Shown: positions 11,247 through 21,300, numbered from the stretch's first letter. The stretch is DNA of 64,000 nucleotides from Lepidostoma basale (GCA_022606425.2 JAHDVF020000737.1:62001-126000); one strand, 5' to 3'. Notes: generated by a model from the letters alone, not told the origin. Translations and numbers: made by a program.

Positions 11247-11590
11247 TGTTACAATAATATTTCAAATGTCAAATTTTCGTGATTTTCGAACCTTTATGTG
11301 TTTTTGTTCCTATGTCATTTGAATTATTTCTTTGATATAATTTTGAAGTTCTTGCTGGAGTTTAGTAAGGTACCTAATTATTTTAATTAAAAGAACGGTA
11401 AGTTACTATTTATAGGAGAACATATCAAAGATGGAAAATATAATAATAATAATAACAAAAAAATACCAACACCGGATCAACATAGGTTGACAAAACAGCT
11501 GTCGCGTAAAATAAAAATACAATTGTGATACATAAAACAAAGTTTTTTAATTTAACCATTTAAAATATTTAAGTGCCTTATTACTGCTAA
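11247..11590 (+). mobile_element. PHE-1 right arm
   Basis: After the second copy of TGTTACAATAATATTT (11247-11262), the plus strand carries CAACATAGGTTGACAAAACAGCTGTCGCG (a decayed core, 11475-11505) and then AATACAATTGTGATACATAA and AACAAAGTTTTTTAATTTAA, mirroring 6705-6853. About 190 bp between the duplication and the core is A+T-rich. Confidence 0.6.
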
Positions 11591-11918
11591 TTTTAAAAAA
11601 TCGGTGAATACGTGGAACATAAATTAAATAAACGTGTGCACCATCTAAAAAGAAAATTTTGGGTAATTTTATTTTTATTTTTATATCATTGTATTTTATA
11701 ATATTTGTTTTAGATTTATTTTGTGGATGTTGGACGATCGAGTTGTGCGCGGGAGATGCCGATTGGTGGCGATGAGGTTCGCAACACATTACACCGCGTC
11801 TCCCGCGGGGCGAAAAGAGAAGGATGGAGTGCCGCATCGGTTAAAGTTTGACAGTCCATTCTTTCTGCCTACCCTTTCGGGGAGACGGCGTGATGGTTAG
11901 TTAGTTAGTTAGTTAATA
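11570..11918 (+). mobile_element. LINE-A-partnered SINE, near full length
   Basis: The element matches 55935-56340 (minus) and 61012-61195 (plus). Its body includes ATTTTGTGGATGTTGGACG and a G+C-rich block ending GAAAAGAGAAGGATGGAGTG. The final 60 bp (CCATTCTTTCTGCCTACCC, then a TTTCG loop hairpin, GACGGCGTGATGG and (TTAG)4) are shared with the LINE-A 3' end. No long ORF and no tRNA-like head were seen. The shared end suggests LINE-A supplies the reverse transcriptase. The 5' boundary is approximate. Confidence 0.75.
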
Positions 11919-12915
11919 TTTACTTTTGTACACTTTACTTATTTTTTATCTTTTTTTTTAATACACTGTTTTTCTACTTTATTAAGATGAAGGTTGTGGA
12001 AAACATTGAGTGATGTGGAAATAAAATGTTGAATGTGTTTAGTTCGAGACTGACTAAAATTTCTGTTTTAATTTTTTTTAATTGAGTATTTGATTACAAA
12101 TAAAAAAACTTACTGGAAGGTCTCGAAAATTTGTGAGATTATTATATATCAATAATCATTGAAAACATTAAATGTTAATGAACCTTATATGATGAGAAAA
12201 TTTAACAATAAATTTTACCTAATTAAAATTATATCCGCGTCCAGTCTAGACTCTCCGAGGTTATCAGTATTGGTTTAATAGAAGTGTTTATTTTGGTATA
12301 AACCGTAAAATTTTAACCATGAATACCGTAACATACGATTTAATTTACAATTTTTTATAATAAATATTGATTCACAAATTGTATTAGCAATTTTAGATAA
12401 TATTTCCGCTTTACATTCCTTTCTTATATCAGCATTTTATACAATAAGTATATTTACTGGTTATAATAATGTTTAAAAGAATTCATGTCATAAATATAGG
12501 GGTATCAATAATGAGAGTCCTCTCACGGTACTCCATATTAAATCGATTAAAGAAATTATTGTTTACAATATATGGATACATATTTACAAAGTATACGTTA
12601 TATTTATTTTTAATATCACATACAATGTAGTAATCTGTAATTATAATGCAGCAGGTATACACCGCATGTGGCAATTTTCATTAATTTCCCACGATTAATC
12701 TTCTCTGGTGATGCCAAAACGATAAGACGCTAATTGAAACAGAATAATACGTTTATGAATAAAGTCAAGTATGCAGTGGTGACGTACGAGCTGACAGAAT
12801 CACGTGCTCTGATGCAATAGATTAGTTTTCCACTTATCAACATTATGTTATACCTTCCCTTACCGATGGTGCGTAAATATCTCTTTAAATAGAATCGATT
12901 CTTAAATGTTTAATT
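11919..12915. other. A+T-rich, apparently low-copy stretch
   Basis: No coding or repeat match was recognised. The part from about 12690 to 12900 has more balanced composition and no similarity to other parts of the window. Confidence 0.4.
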
Positions 12916-12919
12916 AAAA

Positions 12920-13040
12920 CACTGTTATAGAGGATTACAATTGATTAAATTTCTTTAAAAATTGTCATGACAGCCGTTTCGCTAACCGATGTTAACATCA
13001 TCAATCAATTTCTGCCATCATATTCTGCCTTAAGATTTTC
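12920..13040 (-). mobile_element. PHE-1 fragment with a well-formed hammerhead-like core
   Basis: On the minus strand 12968-13006 reads TTGATGA, T, then GTTAAC ATCG GTTAGC, then GAAACGGCTGTCATG. Stem II pairs six positions, one of them a G-T wobble. Only this side of the element is recognisable. Confidence 0.6.
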
Positions 13041-13159
13041 GGTTTTCCACACATTTAAAGATTCTTAAATACATCACAAACCTGATTTAGCACACAAGAG
13101 TATTTTGTCGAAAATCGGAGATTCGACACTGGAATTCCATTGTAATTACACTGGATTTT

Positions 13160-13270
13160 TTCAAAAGAAAACACTGTTTAATATTCTACTCTACTATATT
13201 TATAAACTACACAACATGTTTCGGAGTTATCTCCATCTTCAGGTGTAAATATACGACTAAGAATGGGAGA
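13160..13270 (-). mobile_element. PHE-2-like fragment with hammerhead-like core
   Basis: The minus strand at 13209-13246 reads CACCTGAAGAT, stem GGAG / CTCC, GAAACATGTTGTG. The stem-III segment ACATGT is self-complementary. The flanking GAAAACACTGTTTAATATTC is shared loosely with other PHE ends. Confidence 0.55.
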
Positions 13271-13780
13271 GACATTATTCGCTTTGCTAGACATTTATTG
13301 ATACCCCAGGAAGGCGGATACATATAAATACTATTAAAAAATATGAAAATACATTTATTTTAAATTTCTTTTGTTTACGAACGCTATTATCTTTGTTAAT
13401 TGGACACAGTGTTTTATTGTACATGACTAAACGAACCTTTCATGAATATTGATGAGTCTGGTTTTGCGAGTCACGGTTGATTATCGGACGGCACTTAAAC
13501 GTTATTAAATTAAGTAAATGATATGCTACAAATTAACTTCCTAACGGCATAACATTCCTTTTATTGCGTTTACTTAACAATGTGGTTAATAGCTCATTTA
13601 TGGTTTAAATTGTTTCTTTACAAAACGTTTATTACGCATTTTTATTATTTTATTATCGATGAATGAAATATGGTATATTAAGTGTTTAATTTACATTTGA
13701 ACCGCAGCACTATTTTTCATAAATTAAATTTTTTATTAAGTATTTTATAATTTTATATAATTACATTATTTTATATAGTT
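13271..13780. other. A+T-rich non-coding stretch
   Basis: Nothing could be supported here. Confidence 0.4.
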
Positions 13781-13822
13781 ATGAAAGGATCTCTTCGTTG
13801 GTTCGGACATATGGAACGCATT
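13781..13822 (+). pseudogene. Short LINE-A scrap
   Basis: Codons around 13783-13815 give KGSLRWFGHMER, the conserved LINE-A C-terminal motif. Similarity stops at both ends, so only about 40 bp survive. Confidence 0.6.
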
Positions 13823-13864
13823 TATTCGCCTTAATTTTCAAGAAATTAATTGGAAAAAAAATAT

Positions 13865-13990
13865 TCATAAATCAAAACACTGTTTTTCCACTTTTGAGTG
13901 GTAGTGGAAAATCAACGGAAAAACGTCAAAACAGTTTTATAAATCATAAAAAAGCGTCATTATGGAATTCCACAGTTATTTCTTGTTTCT
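13865..13990. repeat. Palindromic-element fragment
   Basis: CCACTTTTGAGTGG and the downstream TTATGGAATTCCACAG repeat the motifs at 4925-5025. Confidence 0.45.
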
Positions 13991-14029
13991 TGAACAATGA
14001 TGTATGGTAAAATGATATTTTATATAATT

Positions 14030-14195
14030 AATACGAATGAAACATCTGTTTTCTAGAAGTTTTATTACAATTTATGGGAATGATATGTTTCGCCTTGCTA
14101 AGGCAATAGAATGGCAGAACATGTAATTCCCATAAAATATAATAAAACTCTTAGAAAACAGAGGTTTTCATTCTTATTCAGAATTCTATAGAGTT
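14030..14195. mobile_element. PHE-3 palindromic element
   Basis: Arms 14030-14100 and 14110-14180 are inverted copies: TACGAATGAAACATCTGTTT, TAGAAGTTTTATTACAATTT and GGGAATGATATG mirrored by the right arm. A hairpin GCCTTGCTAAGGC next to GAAACAT sits near the centre, next to the left arm. The element has no ORF. Confidence 0.7.
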
Positions 14196-14224
14196 GACGC
14201 CTTAAATTCATCAAAAAATTGGAA

Positions 14225-14690
14225 TGAAACTTTTAAGAAACAGACGTTTTAATCTAACTAACTTAGCTAAACATCATGCCACCTCCCGAATGGACGCTTT
14301 CTCAATATTCATGCATCATGTCATGCGTGCAAGTCGATTTCGCCTACTCCTCACGCGGCCGACATTCAACATTCGTTTGATCGTGCCACGTTTTCCTCGG
14401 TCTTCCTCTATTTTAATTTCTATTTACATCGCCAACATTCATAACTTCATTCTACCTTTCCAAAGTTCTAAACCATCTTAATATTCCTTTCGTTAGTTTG
14501 TTCATAGCACTTTCATTAGCTCTCCATTCACTTTTTTATATTTTCATTCGACACTGTATCATACAATACACAGATTTTCCACATATTCGTCTAAGACATC
14601 TAATTTTTAATGCATTTTTTCTAATTTCATCATTCGTTTGCCAGTTTCTTACTTCGCTTCCATATAGAAAGAATAGACTTTCACATTTTT
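14225..14690 (-). pseudogene. LINE-A C-terminal relic
   Basis: On the minus strand the LINE-A order is recognisable but broken: a TWHDQ-like block near 14390, FGxxxx near 14470, RRICGKSVYCMIQ near 14555-14610 and a GSEVRNWQTNDEIRKNALKIRCL block near 14600-14665. These correspond to the YGSEAWxWQKKDES and NAVEMRSLRRMC motifs of the intact copy. Several frameshifts are needed to join the blocks. The hairpin and tail were not found. It is an old 5'-truncated copy. Confidence 0.7.
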
Positions 14691-14694
14691 TTTT

Positions 14695-15185
14695 TCTTGT
14701 ATACAACAGGTTGTTAGAACCCAATAACTGCATACACATTATTTTTTGCTATTATATTGATGATTCATATGACATGATTTTGAATAATATTTTTTTATAT
14801 CCGACTTGTTTAAATAAAATCTTTATATCTCTGAATTTATAATTCTATGCAGAAATATTTACTTGATCTTAACCCAACTAACCGAGAGCCAAATATACCA
14901 CCTTCCTGTTTATCGCACCAACTAAACAACAAACCGGATTTGTGACAGCTGCAATAAGTGGTTTAGTTACATTTTATTGTTGTATACAACAGGTCGTTTA
15001 AACCTGTATACCTCTTTTCTGTATACAATTATACTTACATACAATTTGATTTTTGCTATCAAATTGATTCTCGTGACATGTGACAGGCACCTAATCTATC
15101 GCCATTTTATTGTCACGTGAATTCTACACCAGAGCAAAGACAGTGTGACATCCACACTGTGGTCACCAGGAACGGAACTGAAATG
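14695..15185 (-). mobile_element. Two fragments of the tRNA-derived SINE
   Basis: 14695-14780 and 14980-15185 match the tail and body of the SINE at 1768-2035, for example GTATACAACAGGT and TGTCACGTGAATTCTACACC. The second fragment reaches a decayed head near 15160-15180. The spacer 14781-14979 has no recognisable content. Confidence 0.6.
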
Positions 15186-15239
15186 TAATTAGCCTTTTTT
15201 TAATGCATATAAATTTTGGGATTTTTTTATATATTTAAT

Positions 15240-15735
15240 TTATTTTTACAAAAGTAATTGGGTTATATTGATACATTTGTAGATCTCACTTGTAACTACA
15301 TAATGTTTCAGGTATATTTTAAATTGATTTGTAGTGAGACGCCTCGTGTCTTTTGGTAGTTCATTGTAAAGTTTCTGTCCATTGTTCAATATCCTTGATT
15401 GTCCTGTCTTAGTTCGTGCATTCGGTAAGTGATATCTGTCACAGTTCCAGGTCCAGTGTCTGTGTCCGTCCGAATTTTTTGTTAATTAATTTGTCTGTTT
15501 CATGGTAACTATGTGTATAATTTTCAAGGTCTCGAATTTGGTTAGGTCTGATATGTCCATTTGTTTTGTTTGTCTGTATACTTGTATGGTTGGGTTAAGA
15601 TAGTTAATGTTATAAGCTAAATTTATTATTTTGTTTAGTTGTCTTTGGAGTCTGGAGATGTCCTTTTGGTTTTCTGTCCCCGTCTTTTTGGTTTCCTGTC
15701 CGGTTTTTTTTAACATGTGTGTACTATATAGTCGT
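15240..15735 (-). pseudogene. Non-LTR retrotransposon C-terminus, another family
   Basis: Minus-strand translation gives LQRQLNKIINLAYNI, then in another frame a DRYHLPNARTKTGQSRIL block and LYNELPKDTRRL, then a short hydrophobic terminus. The pattern of a basic LPxxRTxxGxxS block followed by NxLPxxI/L is typical of the C-terminal end of Jockey/CR1-type reverse-transcriptase ORFs. At least one frameshift separates the blocks near 15485. No RT catalytic block is present. It resembles neither LINE-A, B, C nor D closely. Confidence 0.6.
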
Positions 15736-16230
15736 ATGTGGAATTGGCCATAGTGACTAAATTATCCATATTTTTATAAATGCATACAACAATCACTATT
15801 TGTTACCTAAAAATAAAAAACCTAATGTCTGCAAACTTGAAATGTATTCATATATTTTTTTATATGCTTTATTTTCAAATTCTACACATAAATATACAAA
15901 TAACAACGATCGTGATATTTAAAGCGTTTTTATAATGTTGACTGATTTTTTTTCGGGATTTATTACGATCTTGTAGATCCTGATTGTAATTTACGATCGT
16001 AAAGTTTGAAACCACTCATTATAAAACTGCATGCTAATAAAATATCAACTTCTAACATTTAAAGATGGGATACGTTTTATCTTTTTCAGAAATATTTTTC
16101 CTGTTTCATTTTAAAGTTATTAACCTGTTTTTAATATATTAATTGTTATCTATTTTTATAGACATTTAAAAGAAATTGATGTTTTGGCATTTTCATTTAT
16201 AGGATTAAATCCAAGGTTAATCCATTTAAT
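15736..16230. other. A+T-rich non-coding stretch
   Basis: No feature could be supported. Confidence 0.4.
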
Positions 16231-16305
16231 TGTCCATTGTTTTGGCCGAAACACCACGATACTTCAACATAATAAACTGTTAAAATTTAGGACTCTGTTA
16301 TGAAA
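16231..16305 (-). mobile_element. PHE-1 terminal fragment
   Basis: CCATTGTTTTGGCCGAAACAC and ATAAACTGTTAA match the outer end of PHE-1 at 6705 and 34268. The core is missing because the fragment stops at the LINE-B insertion. Confidence 0.6.
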
Positions 16306-16339
16306 ATAACATATGGCGTCGAAACAAGGGCAGACACAG

Positions 16340-16820
16340 TAAGGACCAAACAAGTTTTGAGGACTTCCGAAATATAGACACTGAGGACGAGAGCAGGACA
16401 CTGAGAAACGCGTGAGGAACACCAGAATAAGAGAGATATGGGAGGTTGAGGATATTATAAGATGGAGCAGACAGCGAAATAGGGACTGGTACGGTCATGT
16501 TCAAAGAATGGACACAACCAGACTCCCCTGTATTGTGTTATTTATTGTTTCGGAATACACTTTGTGGTAGGACATGATTAAATTGTAAATAAAACACTTG
16601 TTTTTCACCACTTGAGTTAACACAACTCAAGTGGTGAAAAAAGTGTTTTATTTACAATTTCCCCTATATTGCATTGCATAATCAGCCTCGTGTGACTCGT
16701 GCTCGTGGAAGACCTCCTAAAAAATGGAAAGACAGCTCGGAATCTACCTCACAGGAGGAGCAACACTCTGGAGAACAGACCACATAGGTCTACAATAATG
16801 AAGAAGAAGAAGAAGATATG
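16340..16820 (+). pseudogene. LINE-B C-terminus split by a 130-bp hairpin insert
   Basis: The plus strand encodes degenerate forms of the LINE-B terminus: ADTVRTK, LRTSE, a TRIREIWEVEDIIRWSRQR block, WYGHVQRMDTTRLP, and after the insert RGRPPKKWKDS and a (GAA/AAG)n tail at 16799-16817. Comparison with 62030-62330 shows that 16530-16659 is foreign and bounded by TCCCCT at 16524-16529 and 16660-16665. Frameshifts are present near 16380. The product would be the C-terminal end of a LINE reverse transcriptase protein; the copy is dead. Confidence 0.75.
16530..16659. mobile_element. 130-bp insert ending in a near-perfect hairpin
   Basis: The insert carries arms at 16580-16619 and 16623-16662 reading TGTAAATAAAACACTTG and its complement, with CCACTTGAGTT / AACTCAAGTGG at the centre. 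The flanking TCCCCT repeats are an apparent 6-bp target-site duplication. The CCACTT(T/G)AGT motif links it to the fragments at 4925 and 13865. Confidence 0.7.
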
Positions 16821-17074
16821 ATATCCATAGAAGGTCATTATATCAGTACTTGGCTTAGTTCCTGCACTATTCAAAATCACTTAACCACTTATAAAGCCAA
16901 GCATCGTATTTAAATAAATTAACAGATTGTTTATGACATTAAAAATATTTTTACAATTTTTTTTTATTTGACCTAGATATGTGTCTAATGTGGCGCGTCT
17001 TTAATGTTGTGTTCATAGCCTTGAACACTTTTAATGAAGAAAAAAAACGTTACTCTTTACAAACTAGTTTTAGT

Positions 17075-17265
17075 GTAAATAGAGAAACGTGGCACGATCA
17101 AATCAATCAAATATTAAATGTCGGTCACTTGAGAATTCAGAAAAATCGACGTGCGTGCATGACACGGTGTATGAATGTAAGGGTCTCGAGAGAAGTATGT
17201 CAGGACAGAACAGTGTGGCGGTCAATTTTATTTTTGCATGATGGTAAGTTAGTTAAGTAGTTTTA
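17075..17265 (+). pseudogene. LINE-A C-terminal fragment lacking the 3' hairpin
   Basis: Within the open frame ending at 17260, the real LINE-A part starts near 17080 and reads ETWHDQINQILNVGH, NRRACMTRCMNV and EVCQDRTVWRSI. The usual SAYPxGE segment, which contains the 3' hairpin, is replaced by LFLHDG, and the (TTAG) tail is only GTTAGTTAAG. The upstream 16979-17074 part of the frame has no LINE similarity. This is a decayed, deleted copy. Confidence 0.75.
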
Positions 17266-17339
17266 TTATTTATATAATAATTGAATAAAACCGTATTTTT
17301 TAATAACTACTTCCACTTTTGTATTGTTGAAATAATGTT

Positions 17340-17428
17340 GTCGAAATAAATATAAATGCCTTAAACATTTATGCTGTTTGTAATGTCTTTTGAGTAAATA
17401 AACTGATTTGATTTGATTTGAAAAGTGA
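17340..17428 (+). mobile_element. LINE-C 3' untranslated end and tail
   Basis: ATGCCTTAAACATTTATGCT, TGTAATGTCTTTTGAGTAAA and TAAACTGATTTGATTTGATT match the 3' end at 31430-31498. Only the non-coding end is present. Confidence 0.75.
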
Positions 17429-17639
17429 GAGTAGTTATTTTTATCATTTTTGCCAACCCCTTCTGGTTGAAGGAAAATTTATTAATGAGGTAGTTATTTA
17501 AAAAACATTTCTTTTGTAGTTTTTTTAATTCTAAAACAGTACTTGAAAAAAAGATTTGATTGAATAATTGTTCTAATAAATTTAAAATGTGTGTCCTTTC
17601 AAATAAATTTCACTTCTATAATGTATTTTTTTTATAACT

Positions 17640-17796
17640 GTTAATGAAAAAACTTGGTAACACCTGATGATGTCAACGTTGGTTGATGAAACAGCTGTCG
17701 TAAAATAAATACAATTGTGATATAAAAACAAAGTTTTTTCATTAACAGTTATAAAATGTTAAAATATCACAGGGTTTCGGCCAAAACAATGGACTC
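17640..17796 (+). mobile_element. PHE-1 single arm with intact hammerhead-like core
   Basis: At 17665-17702 the plus strand reads CTGATGA, T, stem II GTCAAC (loop GTTG) GTTGAT, GAA, then the self-complementary ACAGCTGT followed by C. The arm continues through AAATACAATTGTGATA and ends GTTTCGGCCAAAACAATGG. It is the best single core of the PHE-1 group. Confidence 0.75.
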
Positions 17797-17829
17797 TTTT
17801 TTTTAAATAACATATTATTAAATTAACTA

Positions 17830-18240
17830 ATATTCATCAGCTATCTTAGTGAATTTCTTTTACCACGAAAAATACGCTTACTCTTTTCTCGGAGTTCACT
17901 AAAATTGTATTTTTTTTCTCTCATGGCCAGTGTTGATAAATCAGTGCTAAATAAAGTGCAAAGTTCATTGACCCGCCAGATAAAATATTTGCGGAAATAT
18001 AGGCGAACGTAAAAAAACGCGGAACGCGGCGAAAAGCGCAAACTTCAATAAAAGTCATAATGACACCGAAACGGAACAATTACACTGACCTCGGTTGCAT
18101 AAAACGTCCGAGTGATTTTGACGAGTTGACTATCGCGTTGCAGTGACCTGCGACCTTCATGAATATTCTAGTACTATTTTGGACGGTTGATATCAATAAA
18201 CAGATCATCGTGACATTTTGAATACATACATACATACATA
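17830..18240. other. Low-copy, more balanced-composition stretch
   Basis: This 400-bp block has a higher G+C fraction than its surroundings (for example around 17990-18160) and no match elsewhere in the window. Short frames exist on the minus strand but show no recognised domain. It could be conserved non-coding DNA or a relic; the sequence alone does not decide. Confidence 0.35.
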
Positions 18241-18439
18241 TTATGTCAATTGAAACAAAGAAATTTAACACACATGTAAACATTTATTTGTATTTTAATT
18301 ATACACAATGTTATTATCAGAGATATTTTTTAAGTATACGTTTGTATCTATTTTATTTTCTTTAATAAATATGAAGTGAATATTTTATTGCTGATGTTAC
18401 ATCAAAATTTTTTGACTTTCTATATTTTGTAGATTTGAT

Positions 18440-19232
18440 GATGAATGTGATTTGATGATGAATTTGATGAAAAATGTGAATAAGTCTAAGGTAATGATTT
18501 TCGAAAAAGAAGGAAGCATGACAGTCTGCAACATTAGTGTAAACGGTGAAAATCTGGAACAAGTGGATGAATTTGTTTATTTAGGAAGTATGTTTACAAA
18601 GGATGGGAGGGTGAGAAGGATATTGAAAGAAGGGTTGGGGCAGGCAACAGAATAAATGGTGCACTTAAAGTTGTCATCGCAAACAAAAGCCTATCCAAAA
18701 AAGCTAAGATGGTAGTGCACAATGGTGTTCTTGTGCCGACCCTTATGTATGGAAGTGAAGCATGGAACTGGCAAAAGAAGGATGAAAGTAGAATAAATGC
18801 AGTAGAAATGAGATCTCTAAGACGAATGTGTGGCAAATCTGTTTATGATAGAGTGACAAATGCAAGTATAAGAAGTGAATGTGGTGCGAATGAAAGTGTT
18901 ATGAACAAAATATGGAAAGGGTCATTAAGATGGTTTGGACACATGGAAAGAATGAGTGAAGACAGAATGGTAAAGAAGGTATATGTAAACGGCGTGAACG
19001 GAGCTAGAAATAGAGGAAGGCGGAGGAAAACGTGGCACGATCAAATCAATCAAATATTGAATGTCGGTCACGTGAGGAGTCGGAAAAATCGGCGTGCGTG
19101 CATGACAAGATGTATGAATGTAGAGGAAGCGAGAGACTTGTCAGGACAGAACAGTGTGGCGTTCCATTCTTTCTGCCTACCCCTACGGGGAGACGGCGTG
19201 ATGGTAAGTTAGTTAGTTAGTTAGTTCTATAA
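18440..19232 (+). pseudogene. LINE-A 3' half, longest C-terminal copy
   Basis: The plus strand starts NKSKVMIFEKEGSMTVCNIS (18478 on) and QVDEFVYLGSMFTKDGR, then shifts frame near 18605. From 18709 it reads VLVPTLMYGSEAWNWQKKDE, NAVEMRSLRRMCGKSVYDRV, GSLRWFGHMERM, GRRRKTWHDQINQILNVGHV and RRACMTRCMNVEEAR. It shifts again near 19130, so VCQDxxVWRS is read in another frame. The 3' hairpin CCCCTACGGGG and a (TTAG)4 tail end at about 19228. These are the RT thumb and C-terminal regions of ORF2. Two frameshifts make it a pseudogene. It belongs to the ILNVGH subfamily. Confidence 0.85.
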
Positions 19233-19449
19233 AAAAAGGAAGCTATACATTTTTCTCTATCTCTCTCTTTGTCTTGAAAGTAGGAATCTCTATCCTTGGC
19301 AAATCGAAACAGCTCCGCCACGCTTTTTAACCCAGTCTAGTCCCTTACGCGGGGCCAGGAAAATAAAGCAATTGTTATTCTTTATATTTGTTTTACTGAG
19401 TACTTTTTATATTTTTGTAATTCATATTTTTTTTCTATATCACCCCATT

Positions 19450-19515
19450 CATATTACCCCAGAAAAAAATGCAGTCATCTTGGAACTAGAAAAGATCCAG
19501 AAATGATTTTTAAGA
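19450..19515 (+). pseudogene. Short Jockey-like LINE scrap
   Basis: Plus-strand codons give AVILELEKIQK and FLRYLL, matching the minus-strand block ILELERI...FLRYLYLRE at 28230-28280. Only about 65 bp survive, cut by the LINE-B copy that follows. Confidence 0.5.
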
Positions 19516-19526
19516 TATTTATTATT

Positions 19527-19878
19527 ATTCTTCTTCTTCTTTTAACTGATCTGACGATCTGTGACACAAAAAACATGTATCGTCGGATGATGACGTCTAG
19601 CTGTCCTTCCATCTCTTAAGCGGTCTTCCAGGTGGGCGGTGTCCGGAGGGGATTTCATAAGCGGCTGTATATGCAAGTCTGTCACCATCCATTCGGGATA
19701 CATGGTCCCTCCGGTATCTTCTTCTGGATCTACTCCACTGAACGCTATCCTCTATTTCGCAAGTTTTTCTTATGTCTACGTTGCGGACACGATCTCGGAG
19801 AGTTTTTCCAGTAATTGATCTTAGGACCTTCATCTCCGATGTTCTTAGTAGTCCATTGGTTCGCACAGTGTCGGCCTC
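19527..19878 (-). pseudogene. LINE-B C-terminal fragment
   Basis: The open frame 19866-19597 reads LLRTSEMKVLRSITGKTLRD, RKTCEIEDSVQWSRSRRRY, DHVSRMDGDRLAYTAAYEIP and PPGRPLKRWKDS, matching the end of the 21118-24390 copy. The 3' flank on the plus strand is ATTATTATTCTTCTTCTTCT, the reverse of an (AAG)n tail. The copy is 5'-truncated at about 19878 and so lacks the RT core. The Met at 19866 is internal. Confidence 0.8.
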
Positions 19879-19899
19879 TTTATTCCTCTTATTTTATTT

Positions 19900-19985
19900 T
19901 TATGTCAGGATTTAATAGTGTGGCGGTACATCCTCTCTGCCTACCCCTCCGAGGAAACGGCGCGATGATAGTTAGTTAGATTATA
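19900..19985 (+). mobile_element. LINE-A 3' terminus only
   Basis: GTGTGGCGGTACATCCTC, CTGCCTACCCCTCCGAGG and a GATAGTTAGTTAG tail are the last 80 bp of LINE-A. The hairpin loop is TCCG. Confidence 0.75.
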
Positions 19986-20500
19986 GAAAAAGATCATTGA
20001 GGAATTTAAAAATTTTACAATTATTCGGGTGGTAGTCTAGGAAACAGAACATTCGCCTTCATTTATTTTTTACTCGCCATGTGCTAAGAGGTATGTAAAT
20101 TTTTTTGTATCGCTTTTATTTGTCATCAAAATGGAACTTTACTCTATTCATGTCACTCTAATTGTTATAAATCAAATGGATGATTTCTTACCGGAAATAT
20201 CTATTCCATCCATTGTCTTGTGATTTATTCGCCCGGCATTTAAAATAATTGGTTCAAATAGACATCTTCTGTGACATTGTAACGTATAATACAATCTTGC
20301 CAGTGGCGACTAATAAACATAATATGACAAACTAAAAATATGTATCAATACATATTTTTGTTAAAATAATCCCGCATTAGTTTTGCAGCTTCTTGACATA
20401 GTTTTTATTACCATGGATGTGGTATAAATCTCTTTTTACAACTAAATTACTTACAATTCAAATTTAAACATACGGAAAAGGTTTTTTTTTTAGGCGAGTC
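19986..20500. other. A+T-rich non-coding stretch
   Basis: No feature could be supported. Confidence 0.4.
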
Positions 20501-20504
20501 TTTC

Positions 20505-20765
20505 TTCTTATTGTAATTGTTCCTCTCCTATCCAAGGTTGGACAGCATCATACATTTTTTACCCTTGATAGAGCAGCTCTAAATAGGGGTGTTTTGCTGC
20601 AACTGAACCATTCTTGAAGGTTCTCTAGCCAGGATTTTCTCCTTCTCGTTTTGCGTTAATTTTACCTTGGACAATCAGTTGCAGTACTTTGAATTTATCG
20701 TTTCTCATAATGTGCCTAAAGTACTCTCGTTTCCTGCGCTTAATGGTCTTGAAATTGTTTTTCCT
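20505..20765 (-). pseudogene. LINE C-terminal fragment, another RTE-like family
   Basis: On the minus strand a frame reads KTIKRRKREYFRHIMRNDKF, KVLQLIVQGKINAKREGENP and GWRTFKNGSVAA, then becomes degenerate. A basic RRxxEYxxHIMRN block followed by LLQLIxQGK is characteristic of the C-terminus of a widespread insect LINE. No RT catalytic residues are present. Boundaries are approximate and there is no obvious tail. Confidence 0.6.
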
Positions 20766-21117
20766 TTCTTCATTCGCTGTCGTTTTTTTGTATGCCGTGT
20801 TAAATATTGGTGAAATCGTTCGTTTCCGAGTAACGTTGCTTGGACATTATCAAAAATTTACGAAAACGGCATTTTTAAAATGCCCTGACGATAATAAGTT
20901 CTAAATGTATCTAACGTATATGTGATACAATGAATATACAAAAATTAGCATAACTAATTTTATCACCGTTATTTTTTGCTGATGGACAAGGCGTTTACAA
21001 AGTGGAATTCCACAATGTTTATATTCCATAAATTTAAATTATTTTTCCATTATTTAGTTTATATTGTAGGCTTGTTTTGTATGTTACTTTTGGTTAATTA
21101 TTGTATTCTATATTAAA
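20766..21117. other. A+T-rich stretch with a PHE-type end motif
   Basis: GTGGAATTCCACA at 21001-21013 is the palindromic motif seen at the outer ends of PHE elements. Otherwise nothing was recognised. Confidence 0.35.
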
Positions 21118-21300
21118 CTTCTTCTTCTTCTTCTTCTTCTTCTTTTGATAGATCTGACGATCTGTGACACAGAAATCATATCTCGTCGGATGATGAGATC
21201 CAGCTGTCCCTCCATCTCTTAGGCGGTCTTCCAGGTGGGCGGTGTCCGGAAGGGATTTCATAGGCGGTTGTATACGCGAGTCTGTCACCATCCATTCGGG

